This document shows, one piece after another, positions 33,621 to 43,596 of a stretch of DNA of 64,000 bases. The position numbers and the translations under genes are program-made. The DNA comes from JAGAJR01 sp048463395 (GTDB taxonomy: Bacteria; Pseudomonadota; Alphaproteobacteria; RF32; CAG-239): positions 167,088 to 231,087 of the forward strand of contig DBFWPL010000021.1 of NCBI GenBank assembly GCA_048463395.1, given 5' to 3'. The notes below the pieces were generated by a model, which was given only the letters and a program-made list of their open reading frames with translations, had not been told where the DNA came from and did no database searches. Numbering within the stretch: the first letter of the stretch is position 1; every line of letters starts with the position of its first letter.

Positions 33621-36600
33621 CTATTCAGGAAGCATTCCTACCAATTTAGAAACATAATTTTTGATTGTTTCTACCCTCACCTTATAGCTTTCGAGGTTTT
33701 TCTCGATAAACAGCTTCTGATCCGGGCGAATTTTAACAGTGCCAAACTGCCGGGCAATAAAGTCTATCAGTTTGTCCGGTGCAGCAAACGTATTGTTGCG
33801 GAAAGCAATCAGAATTCCCTTGCTGCCGGCGTCAACTTTCTCAACATTTGCTTTGCGACAGAGCTGCTTAATTTCAACCGTCTTCAAAAGATTGTCCACT
33901 TCTTCAGGAAGAGCTCCGAAACGGTCAATCAATTCTTCTTTAATGTCAAGAAGGCCGTTGATGTCTTGAATCTCGCCAATGCGTTTATACAACCCCAAAC
34001 GAACCCCTAAATCACGAACATAGCTTTCCGGTATCATAATCGGAATACCGGTGGTAATTTGAGGAGTCCAATCTTCAACTTTATTTTCTTTTTCGGTCTC
34101 TCCGCCGGCTTTCATCCGCATAATTTCTTCTTCCAACATATGTTGGTACAATGCAATACCGACTTCCTTAATATGTCCGGACTGCTCTTCTCCGAGAATA
34201 TTTCCGGAACCGCGGATGTCCATATCATGACTGGCGAGAGAAAAGCCCGCTCCCAAAGTATCCAGAGCCTGAAGAATATTTAAACGGCGTTCGGCAATCG
34301 GTTTCAGATTCTTCTGTTTCGGCACGGTAAAATAGCAATAACCTCTTACCTTTCCTCTTCCGACTCGTCCTTTCAACTGATATAACTGAGCCAGACCGAA
34401 CATATCGGAGCGATAAACAATCATTGTGTTGACGCTTGGCATATCAATTCCGGATTCAATAATCGTTGTTGACAAGAGCATATCCGCTTTGCCGTCGGCA
34501 AAGTCATTCATGACCTCTTCCAGTCTTGATACCGGCATTTGTCCGTGAGCAACAAGGATTTTAATATCAGGCACCAATTCCCGCAGCTCTTTTTCTACGC
34601 CGAAAATATCCGACACTCGAGGGCAAACAAAAAACACTTGTCCGTTACGGAATTTCTCACGATAAATCGCCTCTTTTATCATAACCTTGTCAAAAGGCAT
34701 GACAAAGGTTCTGGCCGCCAGTCTGTCCACCGGAGGCGTGGCGATAATACTCAGCTGTTTTACGCCGGTCAGAGAAAGTTGTAAAGTTCTCGGAATCGGC
34801 GTTGCCGTTAAAGTCAAAACGTGAACATCGGATTTCAGAGATTTTAATTTTTCCTTATGGGCAACACCAAAATGCTGTTCCTCATCAATAATCAAAAGTC
34901 CGAGATTGCAAAACTTTAAATCTTTGGAAAGCAGAGCGTGCGTGCCGATAACTATTTCCACCGAACCGTCGGCAATTCCCTGCTTGGTTAAAGCAGCCTC
35001 TTTCGGTGTAACCAATCTGGAAAGCATCTTAACCCGTATCGGGAAACCTTCCATTCTTTTTTTGAAGTTATAATAATGCTGACGAGCCAACAGCGTTGTC
35101 GGCACAATCAACGCAACTTGAGCTCCTGACATCGCTACCGCAAACGCTGCCCTCAAGGCTACTTCCGTTTTACCAAAGCCGACATCGCCGCAAATAAGTC
35201 TGTCCATAGGTATTCCGGCGTTTAAGTCAGCCAAAACATCGGTTATCGCATTTAGTTGATCATCGGTTTCATTATAGGGGAAACCGGCACAAAACTCGTC
35301 ATAACTTCCGGCGGGCGGAATAAAGTTATCAGACTTTTTAAGATGACGTTCTGCCGCAATTTTAATCAACTTTTCGGCAATATCTTTAATCCGTTCCTTT
35401 ACCCGAGCTTTTTTAGCCTGCCATGCCGCTCCGCCTAAGGTATCTAACTGGATATTGTCATCTTCAATACCATAACGGGAAATCACATCAATATTTTCGA
35501 CCGGAACAAATAATTTGGCATCATTGGCATATAATATCTTCAGGCAATCATGCGGGGCTCCGCCGGCGGTAATATTTTCCAACCCCAAAAATTTTCCGAT
35601 ACCGTGTTCAATATGGACAACCAATTCTCCGACGCTTAAAGAGGAAACATCGGCGATAAAATCCTTGGAGCTTGCTTTTTTTGTCGTTTTACGGTGTTGT
35701 CTTTCTCCCAAAACATCTTGCTCGGATATCAGGCAATATTCTTTACTGCGAAACCCTCGGGAAATATTTAGAATAATCATGACGATTTTTTTGTGAGCCG
35801 CCTTTTTTTCAGCCTCGTCCCAATTTTCGGCAAAAGTTACCTCGTCAATGCCATGTTCTGCCATTAGGGAAAACAGACGTTCTCTTGACCCTTCGGTATA
35901 GCAGCAGATCATTCTTTTCAGTTTTTTATTTTCGTTCAGATAATTTTTCAGTTCCGAATAAACCTGAGACGCTCCCACATTCTTGGCATTGGAAAAATCA
36001 CGACCGGGAATAACGCCGGCATTAATGACATTCTCGGCATCCGGCGTACTCATTGACGTAAAGCAAACCGGAGATTTTTCCCGTATGATTTTGTTAAATC
36101 CGGCTTCATTAAAAAACATCAGTTCCGGTTTGACAGGTCGGTAAGTATCCACTTCATTGGCGGATTTTATATTCAAAGCTTCCAAACGAGCTCGATAATA
36201 ATCGGCAATGCTGTCTTCTTTTGCTTTTAAAGCTTCAGAAACGTTTTTCCCGATAACAACCTCAGCCATGGGAAGATAGTCAAAAATCGAAAGCAAAGGC
36301 TCTTCATAAAAGAACGGAAGCCAGTTTTCCATTCCCATATATTTGTGTCCCGCCGATACCGCTTCGTAAATTTCATCTCCTTGGCTGACGGCTCCGAAGG
36401 TTTCCCGATATGCCGTGCGGAAGTTTTTGACGGTATTATTATCTAAGGAGACTTCGCCCATTACCTGAAAGGTGTATTTTTCCAAATTACCGGTTGTTCT
36501 TTGCGACAAGGCATCAAAGGTACGGATTTTTTCCACCTCATCATCAAACAAATCTATCCGCAGCGGTTCCGGCGTTCCTACCGGAAAAATATCCAGAATA

Positions 36601-37097
36601 TCTCCGCGGACGGCGTATTCTCCCGGTTCCATAACCTGTTCCACACGGTTATAGCCATTTACGGAAGCATAGTGTATAAACTCATTAAAATTCAGTTTGC
36701 CGCCGACTTTGATTTCCCGCATGGAATTGAGAAATATCTTTTTGGGAGGAAGTTTTTGAATAGCGGCTCCGATACTGGCAATGATTATTCTCGGGTGTTT
36801 CTCCCGGGGATTAGCTGCCAGTTCTGCCAATGTATTTACTCTCTCCGCCACGATATTGGCGTTTGGGGAAACTCGATCATAAGGAACGGTATCCCAAGCC
36901 GGAAATTTCAGAATTTTTACATCAGAGGCAATCGTTCCCAAAATGTTGGCGGTCTGTTCCAGAGCCATCCCGTCGCTGACAATATATAAGATATCCCTTT
37001 TAGATGCGGCAATAAGGGAACGAAGCAGAAAAGCGTCATACCCATCTACCACCGAAGAAACCGTATAATTTTTTAGTTTTTCAATATCATCCAACAT
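33621..37097 (-). CDS. mfd: Transcription-repair coupling factor
   Basis: Mfd pushes stalled RNA polymerase off damaged DNA and recruits UvrA. The 1158-residue protein is full length. The UvrB-homology module is at the N-terminus (ILKFPAWDTVPYDRVSPN and GEYAVRGDILDIFPVG). The RNA polymerase interaction domain is near residue 470 (GELVVHIEHGIGKFLGLE). The helicase motor has GDVGFGKTEVALRAAF (Walker A), DEEQHFGVAHKEKLK (motif II), TATPIPRTLQLSL (motif III) and QLYQLKGRVGRGKVRGYCY (motif VI). The C-terminal TRCF domain is present. Start ATG 37097 has a modest GGGAAA upstream. It is divergent from recG. Confidence 0.97.
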   Translation of the reverse strand: MLDDIEKLKNYTVSSVVDGYDAFLLRSLIAASKRDILYIVSDGMALEQTANILGTIASDVKILKFPAWDTVPYDRVSPNANIVAERVNTLAELAANPREKHPRIIIASIGAAIQKLPPKKIFLNSMREIKVGGKLNFNEFIHYASVNGYNRVEQVMEPGEYAVRGDILDIFPVGTPEPLRIDLFDDEVEKIRTFDALSQRTTGNLEKYTFQVMGEVSLDNNTVKNFRTAYRETFGAVSQGDEIYEAVSAGHKYMGMENWLPFFYEEPLLSIFDYLPMAEVVIGKNVSEALKAKEDSIADYYRARLEALNIKSANEVDTYRPVKPELMFFNEAGFNKIIREKSPVCFTSMSTPDAENVINAGVIPGRDFSNAKNVGASQVYSELKNYLNENKKLKRMICCYTEGSRERLFSLMAEHGIDEVTFAENWDEAEKKAAHKKIVMIILNISRGFRSKEYCLISEQDVLGERQHRKTTKKASSKDFIADVSSLSVGELVVHIEHGIGKFLGLENITAGGAPHDCLKILYANDAKLFVPVENIDVISRYGIEDDNIQLDTLGGAAWQAKKARVKERIKDIAEKLIKIAAERHLKKSDNFIPPAGSYDEFCAGFPYNETDDQLNAITDVLADLNAGIPMDRLICGDVGFGKTEVALRAAFAVAMSGAQVALIVPTTLLARQHYYNFKKRMEGFPIRVKMLSRLVTPKEAALTKQGIADGSVEIVIGTHALLSKDLKFCNLGLLIIDEEQHFGVAHKEKLKSLKSDVHVLTLTATPIPRTLQLSLTGVKQLSIIATPPVDRLAARTFVMPFDKVMIKEAIYREKFRNGQVFFVCPRVSDIFGVEKELRELVPDIKILVAHGQMPVSRLEEVMNDFADGKADMLLSTTIIESGIDMPSVNTMIVYRSDMFGLAQLYQLKGRVGRGKVRGYCYFTVPKQKNLKPIAERRLNILQALDTLGAGFSLASHDMDIRGSGNILGEEQSGHIKEVGIALYQHMLEEEIMRMKAGGETEKENKVEDWTPQITTGIPIMIPESYVRDLGVRLGLYKRIGEIQDINGLLDIKEELIDRFGALPEEVDNLLKTVEIKQLCRKANVEKVDAGSKGILIAFRNNTFAAPDKLIDFIARQFGTVKIRPDQKLFIEKNLESYKVRVETIKNYVSKLVGMLPE

Positions 37098-37218
37098 TAT
37101 TTTTCCCGTTTGTTTATAGCCAATATCATCCTTATTGTAAATACCAAAAACTTCTTTTGTTTTGCAAAATCATGGTTTATAGTAACCTTGTTTGGTAAGA
37201 AAATTTCAGAGAGTCAGA

Positions 37219-39297
37219 ATGCGGCCGCAGCTTTTATTTCCCTTATTTGCAAATATCAACACCCTGACCGGCGTCGGAGCCAAAAGCGAAAAGCTTTTAA
37301 GCAACTTGTGCGGGGACAAAATCATTGACCTTATCTGGCATCTTCCGTCAGGATTGGTCGACCGCTCCTACTCTCCCCCTCTCATTTCTGCCAGAACGGG
37401 AAGTATCTGCACCATCAGAGTCAAGGTTTTGGAACATATTCCCCCGCAGACAAAAAAACAACCTTACCGAGTTGTCTGCACGGACGGAACCGATCAGGTT
37501 ACAATCAGTTTTTTCAAAGTATATGCAGACTCTATTGCCAAAAATCTTCCTATCGGAGCAGAAAGAATTATCAGCGGGAAACTGGAGAGTTTTAACGGAA
37601 CTTTACAAATTTCCCACCCCGATTATATTGTCCGCCCCGAAGACGTAAATAAAATTCCAAACAAAGAAGCGGTGTATCCTCTTACCGCCGGCATTACCAA
37701 TAAAATGCTCAACAAGATTGTTTCTCAGGCTTTAATCCGTCTGCCTAAATTGCCGGAGTGGCAAGACAGTGAGTTTGTACGGCAACGACAATGGGAAACT
37801 TTTAACCAAGCCATTATTCAGGCTCATCATCCGCAAGATTCTGCCGATTTGGAACCTAATTCCAAAGCCAGGGCAAGATTGGCTTACGATGAACTCCTTG
37901 CCAACCAGCTTGCCTTAGCCATTGTTCGCGGAAGAGTAAAAAAACAATCCGGACGGAAATTTGAAGGCAATGGTGTACTTCGCAAAAAAATTTTGGATGC
38001 TTTACCTTTTAAACTAACCGCAGCTCAAGAAAAAGTTCTTGGGGAAATTTATACCGATCAGGCTCAGCCTTTCCGCATGCTCCGATTATTACAGGGAGAC
38101 GTCGGCAGCGGCAAAACCATCGTCGCGTTAATGACAATGTTGAATGCCGTTGAATGCGGGGCACAAACCGCCATTATGGCTCCGACGGAAATTTTGGCCA
38201 AGCAGCATTTGGAAACCATTCAGCCTTTGTGTGAGGAAATAGGTATTCGTGCCGAACTGTTGACAGGAAGAGTTAAAGGTAAAGCCCGTCAAAAAATTCT
38301 GGAAGACTTGGCTGACGGAGAGATTAACATTCTTATCGGCACCCACGCCTTATTTGTAGATGACGTTGCCTTTAAAGATTTGGGATGTGTGGTTATTGAT
38401 GAACAGCACCGTTTCGGCGTTCATCAGAGATTAAGTCTTTCCGCCAAAGGCAATAAGGCCGACGTGCTTATCATGACCGCCACGCCTATCCCGAGAACAC
38501 TGGTTCTAACGGCCTACGGAGACATGGAATATTCCAAGATAGACCAAGTTCCGGAAGGCAGAAAACCTGTTGACACCCGAGTTATGCCAATCACCAAAAT
38601 GAATGATGTCATCAGCGGTTTGCAAAGAAAACTTTCTGAAGGGGCTCAAGCCTACTGGGTTTGCCCACTGGTTGAAGAATCCGAAAAAATAGATTTGGCC
38701 GCCGCAGAAGAACGCTTTGAAACTCTGCAAAAAATCTTCGGCAAAGATGTTGGTTTGGTTCACGGCAAAATGAAAGAAAAAGACAAAGACGCCGTCATGG
38801 AAAAGTTCAAAAAAGGCGAAATAAAAATTTTGGTAGCAACAACGGTTATTGAGGTCGGTGTTAATGTTCCCGAAGCCACTGTTATGGTTATTGAACACGC
38901 CGAACGTTTCGGACTGGCTCAATTGCACCAACTCAGAGGTCGAATCAAACGCGGTTTTCAAGCATCCAACTGTATGCTGCTTTATGCCTATCCTCTCAGT
39001 GAAACTTCCCGTTCCCGCCTGAATACCATGAAAGAAACGGAAGACGGTTTCGAAATTGCAGAAAAAGACCTTGAACTTCGCGGCGGGGGGGAAATTCTCG
39101 GAACAAAACAATCCGGTTTCTGTGAATTTCGTTTTGCGGATATGTCTATTCATAAGAATCTTTTACTGACGGCAAATCGCGACGCCCAGATGATTCTGGC
39201 CAATGATCCCAACCTGGAAACCCCGAGAGGACAAGCTTTAAGAATCTTGCTTTATCTGTTCAACAAAGACGAAAGCGTTCAAACTTACAGAAGTTAA
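37219..39297 (+). CDS. recG: ATP-dependent DNA helicase RecG
   Basis: RecG regresses stalled forks and branch-migrates Holliday junctions. The 692-residue protein has an N-terminal wedge/OB domain (NINTLTGVGAKSEKLLSN near the start). The motor has LLQGDVGSGKTIVAL (Walker A), VVIDEQHRFGVHQR (motif II), MTATPIPRTLVLT (motif III) and QLHQLRGRIKRG (motif VI). The C-terminal DLELRGGGEILGTKQSG is standard. I start at ATG 37219, where AGAGAG lies a few bases upstream; an in-frame TTG at 37192 would add nine residues without support. The gene is divergent from mfd and ends at a terminator. Confidence 0.97.
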   Translation: MRPQLLFPLFANINTLTGVGAKSEKLLSNLCGDKIIDLIWHLPSGLVDRSYSPPLISARTGSICTIRVKVLEHIPPQTKKQPYRVVCTDGTDQVTISFFKVYADSIAKNLPIGAERIISGKLESFNGTLQISHPDYIVRPEDVNKIPNKEAVYPLTAGITNKMLNKIVSQALIRLPKLPEWQDSEFVRQRQWETFNQAIIQAHHPQDSADLEPNSKARARLAYDELLANQLALAIVRGRVKKQSGRKFEGNGVLRKKILDALPFKLTAAQEKVLGEIYTDQAQPFRMLRLLQGDVGSGKTIVALMTMLNAVECGAQTAIMAPTEILAKQHLETIQPLCEEIGIRAELLTGRVKGKARQKILEDLADGEINILIGTHALFVDDVAFKDLGCVVIDEQHRFGVHQRLSLSAKGNKADVLIMTATPIPRTLVLTAYGDMEYSKIDQVPEGRKPVDTRVMPITKMNDVISGLQRKLSEGAQAYWVCPLVEESEKIDLAAAEERFETLQKIFGKDVGLVHGKMKEKDKDAVMEKFKKGEIKILVATTVIEVGVNVPEATVMVIEHAERFGLAQLHQLRGRIKRGFQASNCMLLYAYPLSETSRSRLNTMKETEDGFEIAEKDLELRGGGEILGTKQSGFCEFRFADMSIHKNLLLTANRDAQMILANDPNLETPRGQALRILLYLFNKDESVQTYRS

Positions 39298-39300
39298 AAA

Positions 39301-39338
39301 AAAAGAGGGTGCCTTAACAAGGCAACCTCTTTTCTTTG
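39301..39338 (+). terminator. Rho-independent terminator of recG
   Basis: AAAAGAGG and CCTCTTTT flank an inner TGCC/GGCA stem with one mismatch and a seven-base loop. T-rich sequence follows. It starts four bases after the recG stop codon. Confidence 0.8.
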
Positions 39339-39362
39339 AAACGTCCTAAAAAGGAAAAAGCA

Positions 39363-39971
39363 TCAGAAGAACTCGGAATTGTCCGGCAAGGCCAGATTTA
39401 CGCTGCTGAATTTGATACTGCGATCAACCTTTACGGTTCCGCCTTCCATGAAGATGATGTCGACATTCTCTTTGTCATTGACGGAGTTGCGTACTCCCAA
39501 GAGCCAGATGTTCCGATTGTTGTAAACGCAAGCTATCGGACGGCGGTAGAAGCTGGCAGGACTATACTTTCGCATATACTCCATTTTATATTCGTTCCAG
39601 AGTTCCGTAACATCTTCTTCCCGGAATTTGTAATTTTTCAGGAAAACTTCCGTGTAAATCTCTCCGTTCTTTTCAAGAACGCGGATAATTTTGTTGGCAT
39701 CCTCATACTCTTCTCCGACGTTGCATTTTTGGGCTTGAATTTCGCCGTAATAGGTATAAGCCCGGCCGGAAATCTGCTCATAGAGAACATGATCAAGGTT
39801 TTTTCCGTCTTTGACAGGGAATGCCCAGACCAGACAGATTATTTTTCCGCAAGGAGGACAGAAGTTTACCAGAGTTCCCTTGAGTTCTCGGTCGAACAGT
39901 TGTTCCGTGTCAGGGAAAATATCCTGCAATATTCCCTTCACTGTTTCTGAAAAATAATTATTCACACTCAT
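39363..39971 (-). CDS. Hypothetical protein with SD-less leader
   Basis: I do not recognise this 202-residue soluble protein. It has no signal peptide or membrane helix. Visible points are CPPCGKIICLVW near residue 38, two clusters of aromatic residues and an acidic centre (EEYEDANKIIRVLEKNGEI). The leader before the ATG is AT-rich (AAAAATAAAAAACAAA) and lacks a Shine-Dalgarno motif. On the minus strand at about 40063-40035 there is TTGACT, then 17 bp, then TAATAC. It stands alone between recG and the porin gene, and converges on recG. Probably acquired. Confidence 0.65.
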   Translation of the reverse strand: MSVNNYFSETVKGILQDIFPDTEQLFDRELKGTLVNFCPPCGKIICLVWAFPVKDGKNLDHVLYEQISGRAYTYYGEIQAQKCNVGEEYEDANKIIRVLEKNGEIYTEVFLKNYKFREEDVTELWNEYKMEYMRKYSPASFYRRPIACVYNNRNIWLLGVRNSVNDKENVDIIFMEGGTVKVDRSIKFSSVNLALPDNSEFF

Positions 39972-40156
39972 TTTGTTTTTTATTTTTAGAAGTTTAACAT
40001 AATCGTAAAAATAATCCTTAGTAAAAGTTCTTTGAGTATTAATACAAAATTAGACAAAAGTCAATATTAAATAAAAAAATTCTCTTCTCTCTTCATATTT
40101 TAAAATTTGCATATAAATATTCTCGGTATTTTAACCAGCAAAAAGGGATTTGTATC
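39972..40156. promoter_or_regulatory. Divergent AT-rich promoter region
   Basis: This 185-bp stretch separates two divergent genes. On the minus strand a TTGACT with 17-bp spacer and TAATAC is a fair sigma-70 promoter for the hypothetical gene. On the plus strand AAAAGGGA lies eight bases before the porin ATG. I see no clear operator repeat. Confidence 0.4.
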
Positions 40157-41398
40157 ATGAAGGCCCGTAACTCTCTTATTTTTTCTTCTGTTTTATTATG
40201 CGGATTATTATCCGCAGAAGCTGCACCCGTTCAAGCTACCGAAACAGGAAATGCTTTGCTTCCCAAAAGTTCACAACAGCGTTCCGAAGCCGGAAAAATC
40301 CGACGCAACTATGATTTTACAAATTTCGGACAGGCGTATACAGACTTCAAAAACATGCTGAATAAAAAATATGGTTTTGATTATTCGGTCGATGTTTCCT
40401 ACATGGGGCAACGTGCTGCACCAAGCGGAAAAAAATCTTCTTATCAAACGATTATTTATCCGTCTTTTACCTGGACAACCTTTCAAAACGAATATGGTAC
40501 GGGAACTTTGAATTTTGCTTATAACATCGTTCGTTACGGCGGAATTCAGGGCAGCAAGCTTAATTCTAATATCGGAGCCGTTACGGGAATTAACGACTAT
40601 ACGTCAAAAGCAACTTCCATGGATGAATTATATTACTCTTATCAGCTTGGCGGAAGCTGGAATTGGCTGACATTGGCTCTTGGTCAATTTCCTTTGTATA
40701 ATTTTGACGGTTCGTCCTATAACTCCAACCAACAGGTAAACTTTATTAATGAAGCTTTATCACAAAATGCAAGTTCAACTTACTCCACCGCCGGAGTTGG
40801 TACTTATGTCCAGATAGATCCCAATGAAGACTGGAGTTTTGCGTTTGGTGCTCAGGACGCCACCGATATCGACGGACAAAGCTTCAGGGTAAACGACCTT
40901 GATCAGAAACATTTCACTACTTTCGGCTATGCCGCTTATACTCCGACAATTAAAGGCCTCGGACAAGCACAATATTCCGTTTTATTGTATAATCAGCCGG
41001 GGGTTAAGTCCCAGCCGCAAACAACCAACGGATGGTCAATCAACATCAGTCAAAATATTGGCGAAAAGCTCAACGTTTTTGCCAGAATAAACGGGGTTTC
41101 CGGAAATGTGGCGGAAATCGACCAATCCTGGGTTTTGGGCGGTGTATATAACGACCCGCTTGACCGCAACCCGCTGGATCAAATCGGGTTAGCCTTTGCT
41201 TATAACAAAATTAATGAAAAAGCCGTGGGAGAACCATTGAACAGTTCTGCAGAAAAAGTTATTGAAACCTACTGGGCCTGGGGAATTTCAAAATGGATGA
41301 CCCTTACTCCGGACATTCAGTTCATTATTGATCCGGCTCAAAATCCGAAATCTGATTTTGACACGGTATTTTCACTCAGGGGCACATTCTTCTTCTAA
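40157..41398 (+). CDS. OprB-family carbohydrate-selective porin
   Basis: This 413-residue outer-membrane protein has a long signal peptide (SLIFSSVLLCGLLSAEAAPVQA). OprB features include the N-terminal YDFTNFGQAYTDFKNMLNKKYGFDYSV, many aromatic beta strands, and NEAGLS-like NEALSQNASSTYSTAGVG. The C-terminal strands are TLTPDIQFIIDPAQNPKSDFDTVFSLRGTFFF, which is the family's closing pattern and ends in Phe. It should be a trimer or monomer porin for sugars or other small solutes. AAAAGGGA precedes the ATG. It is a single gene with a strong terminator. Confidence 0.88.
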   Translation: MKARNSLIFSSVLLCGLLSAEAAPVQATETGNALLPKSSQQRSEAGKIRRNYDFTNFGQAYTDFKNMLNKKYGFDYSVDVSYMGQRAAPSGKKSSYQTIIYPSFTWTTFQNEYGTGTLNFAYNIVRYGGIQGSKLNSNIGAVTGINDYTSKATSMDELYYSYQLGGSWNWLTLALGQFPLYNFDGSSYNSNQQVNFINEALSQNASSTYSTAGVGTYVQIDPNEDWSFAFGAQDATDIDGQSFRVNDLDQKHFTTFGYAAYTPTIKGLGQAQYSVLLYNQPGVKSQPQTTNGWSINISQNIGEKLNVFARINGVSGNVAEIDQSWVLGGVYNDPLDRNPLDQIGLAFAYNKINEKAVGEPLNSSAEKVIETYWAWGISKWMTLTPDIQFIIDPAQNPKSDFDTVFSLRGTFFF

Positions 41399-41400
41399 AT

Positions 41401-41430
41401 AAAAAACTCCCCAACGGGAGTTTTTTATTT
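41401..41430. terminator. Terminator of the porin gene
   Basis: AAAAAACTCCC pairs perfectly with GGGAGTTTTTT around a CAAC loop. It is symmetrical, so it should stop both the porin transcript and the convergent gene. Confidence 0.88.
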
Positions 41431-41434
41431 AGTT

Positions 41435-42871
41435 TCAGCCTTCTCTTGATCTCTTGGCAGAAACCCAATCACTTATCTTGATTTTAGTTCTGTCTGTTTG
41501 AGCTATCGCAGAGGCATCAACAGACATCTTATTAACAGGCCGCCATCCTGTCGTTGCCAACAAATTTTTATTGCCGACATTGTTTTGGTAATTTTGAGCA
41601 AAATTTGAATACTCATTAGCCCGAAATTCCCGGCTGCCGCATTCGCTGACATTGGCTAAAGTTCCTCTGTTTTTCATACCGACAAAATAGTCTTCCGCAT
41701 CGTTAATATGCTCTCCGTTTTGTGAGAAAACCTTTATCTTTTCAGGGTTTTCCTTATCCCGCATAGCCACTACGGCATGAAGCCCGCTTCCGGTATGATT
41801 GCCTTGGGATCTATGAACTACCAGAAAAACAGAATTGGGATTGCTTTGCAGTTGATCTTTAATTTCATCCAGAAGGTTAGACGTTTCAACAACCTGACGC
41901 GGTTTATTCAGATTATCCGCACAACTCTGCAGCAAAACCATGCCTTCATCATCAATTTTTTCTTTATCCAAAGCCTTAAGTACCTGTATGCCTAACACTT
42001 TTTTTGCTCCGGCAAAAAGCTTTTGACGTTCTTCATCTGAAAGGGTATTGCTGCCAAAACTTTCCAGATATGCGGCAATCTCCCGACAGGACTGTGTCGT
42101 CGGACTCTTATGGGCATGTTTTTTTACCGCATTCAGAAAAGCCGTCAAATTTTTGTTTTCGGCAGAAGCCGGAAGAGCGTTAAGATAGCTGTTGATTTTC
42201 TGATCAAAATCTTTCAAATCAACATTTCCTTTCAGACCGGAAACAACACTCGGACAATAACTTATGTTATCAATGCATTTGTTCAGATAGGCAAATTCCG
42301 TACATCCGGTTTCCTGTGCCGTCTGGTTCATTGCCGAAATGCTGGCATAAGCACAATAAAACTTGACATTAATCCCCTTCCCGTATAATTTTCTTAAAAC
42401 GGCCGCTTTTCCTTTCGGAGCCTTTTTTATCGCCGTTATATTATCGGTCAGGCGGTCATACACGCCTTCATAAAACGTCTGCTGGCGTTCCTGAACATAA
42501 GCCTCAAAAGCAGAATCTATCTGTTCTTGCATTTGAGCCTGTTTATCAGCTTCCGCAGCATAAAACTCTTCAACACTGTTATAAACCTCAGTTCCGCCGC
42601 TGTTTTTTACTCCCTGCGTATTTTCGATTTTATTTTCTTGATTGAAAAAAGCGGCATCGCCTTCCTGGTTAATATTGTCGGAAGCATTTAACGGCAAAGG
42701 CAAAGCTGCTATGGCAGAAATTTCAATGATTTTGTTAAACAAAAGAGATCTTCGCTTAAGAATAGCCTTAGTTTTACGCTCCAACGTCTCTTTGGCTTTT
42801 TTGTACTTAATCGCAGCAATTCTTTCCAAATTTGATTTTTTGGATATTTTATTACTATTTCTTTCTGTCAT
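41435..42871 (-). CDS. Predicted papain-like cysteine peptidase with N-terminal membrane segment
   Basis: This is an unnamed 478-residue protein. A Lys-rich N-terminus is followed by one hydrophobic segment (about residues 43-61, LLFNKIIEISAIAALPLPL) that may be a signal or anchor. A charged coiled stretch with DKQAQMQEQIDSAFEAYVQERQQ lies at 109-131. Two regions suggest a papain-like fold: NVKFYCAYASISAMNQ with Cys173 at the start of a helix, and SGLHAVVAMRDKENPEKIKVFSQNGE with His365 and Asn384. The order Cys-His-Asn and the spacing fit C39/YopT-type peptidases, but this is inference from pattern. GGGAGAA precedes the ATG. No partner gene is adjacent. Confidence 0.6.
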   Translation of the reverse strand: MTERNSNKISKKSNLERIAAIKYKKAKETLERKTKAILKRRSLLFNKIIEISAIAALPLPLNASDNINQEGDAAFFNQENKIENTQGVKNSGGTEVYNSVEEFYAAEADKQAQMQEQIDSAFEAYVQERQQTFYEGVYDRLTDNITAIKKAPKGKAAVLRKLYGKGINVKFYCAYASISAMNQTAQETGCTEFAYLNKCIDNISYCPSVVSGLKGNVDLKDFDQKINSYLNALPASAENKNLTAFLNAVKKHAHKSPTTQSCREIAAYLESFGSNTLSDEERQKLFAGAKKVLGIQVLKALDKEKIDDEGMVLLQSCADNLNKPRQVVETSNLLDEIKDQLQSNPNSVFLVVHRSQGNHTGSGLHAVVAMRDKENPEKIKVFSQNGEHINDAEDYFVGMKNRGTLANVSECGSREFRANEYSNFAQNYQNNVGNKNLLATTGWRPVNKMSVDASAIAQTDRTKIKISDWVSAKRSREG

Positions 42872-43048
42872 TTTGCATAGATTCTCCCTATACTTTATTT
42901 CATTTATTCCGTTTGTTTTATATTATCACACCCATACAAAATATCCACCAAAAATTTTATTAATACCCTGCTAAAATTAACTTTACTTTTATGGCTTTTT
43001 GAGCATAAATAGATGTAATTTTCAACATAAAGAAATTATGGCAGGGTT
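42872..43048. promoter_or_regulatory. Divergent intergenic region
   Basis: These 177 bp lie between the papain-like gene and the ATP-grasp trio, so they should hold promoters for both. The stretch is AT-rich, with TTTATATTATC near 42920. No tRNA, repeat or clear operator is visible. The ribosome-binding motif AGGG is only two bases before the ATG at 43049, which is unusually close. Confidence 0.3.
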
Positions 43049-43576
43049 ATGAAATTTATATCTAAATTCTTTTTAACGTATATGGCGGTCATTCTTCTCG
43101 CATCTTGTAAAACTCAGGTTACTCCGGCAATTGTTCCCGCTGTTGAGGTAAAGAAACCGACAGGATATTCCTTAGGGATTATCGGAGCCGTCGAACCGAT
43201 CTATATTCTGCCAATGAAGTCCCAATTCCTTTCCCGTATCGATACCGGAGCCGAAAACTCGTCCATTGACGCGGACAATAAGAAAACTTTTGAAAGAGAC
43301 GGTGAAAAATGGGTATCTTTTGATGTCATAAACAGAGAAACCGGCGAAAAACATCATTTTGAAAAACCTGTTATCCGACAGGCAACCATTAAGCGTGTTA
43401 ACAAAGATGAAAAAAGAACCGTCGTCTCCATGGATTTGAAAATCGGCAATAAAATTATTACCGAAAACTTCTCCCTTGCTCATCGCGACAAGTTTGAATA
43501 TCAAGTCCTTATCGGCAGAAATATTTTGACCGGAAGAGCTTTGGTGGACACTTCTTTGTCCAATACCCTCAATTAA
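43049..43576 (+). CDS. Retropepsin-like 'ATP-dependent zinc protease' family lipoprotein
   Basis: This 175-residue protein has a lipobox signal (TYMAVILLASCKTQ, Cys at residue 20). The domain that follows has the retropepsin-like pattern: LSRIDTGAENSSIDA, where D-T-G-A is the catalytic Asp motif, and later YQVLIGRNILTGRALVDTS. The family is labelled ATP-dependent zinc protease (PF05618), although the sequence looks like a pepsin-type aspartic peptidase. Genome context studies place it next to inactive-transglutaminase/7TM and RimK-like ATP-grasp genes, exactly as here (20 bp and 4 bp gaps). It probably processes a peptide made or moved by this set. Confidence 0.85.
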   Translation: MKFISKFFLTYMAVILLASCKTQVTPAIVPAVEVKKPTGYSLGIIGAVEPIYILPMKSQFLSRIDTGAENSSIDADNKKTFERDGEKWVSFDVINRETGEKHHFEKPVIRQATIKRVNKDEKRTVVSMDLKIGNKIITENFSLAHRDKFEYQVLIGRNILTGRALVDTSLSNTLN

Positions 43577-43596
43577 TTGCAAAAGGCATATTAAGC

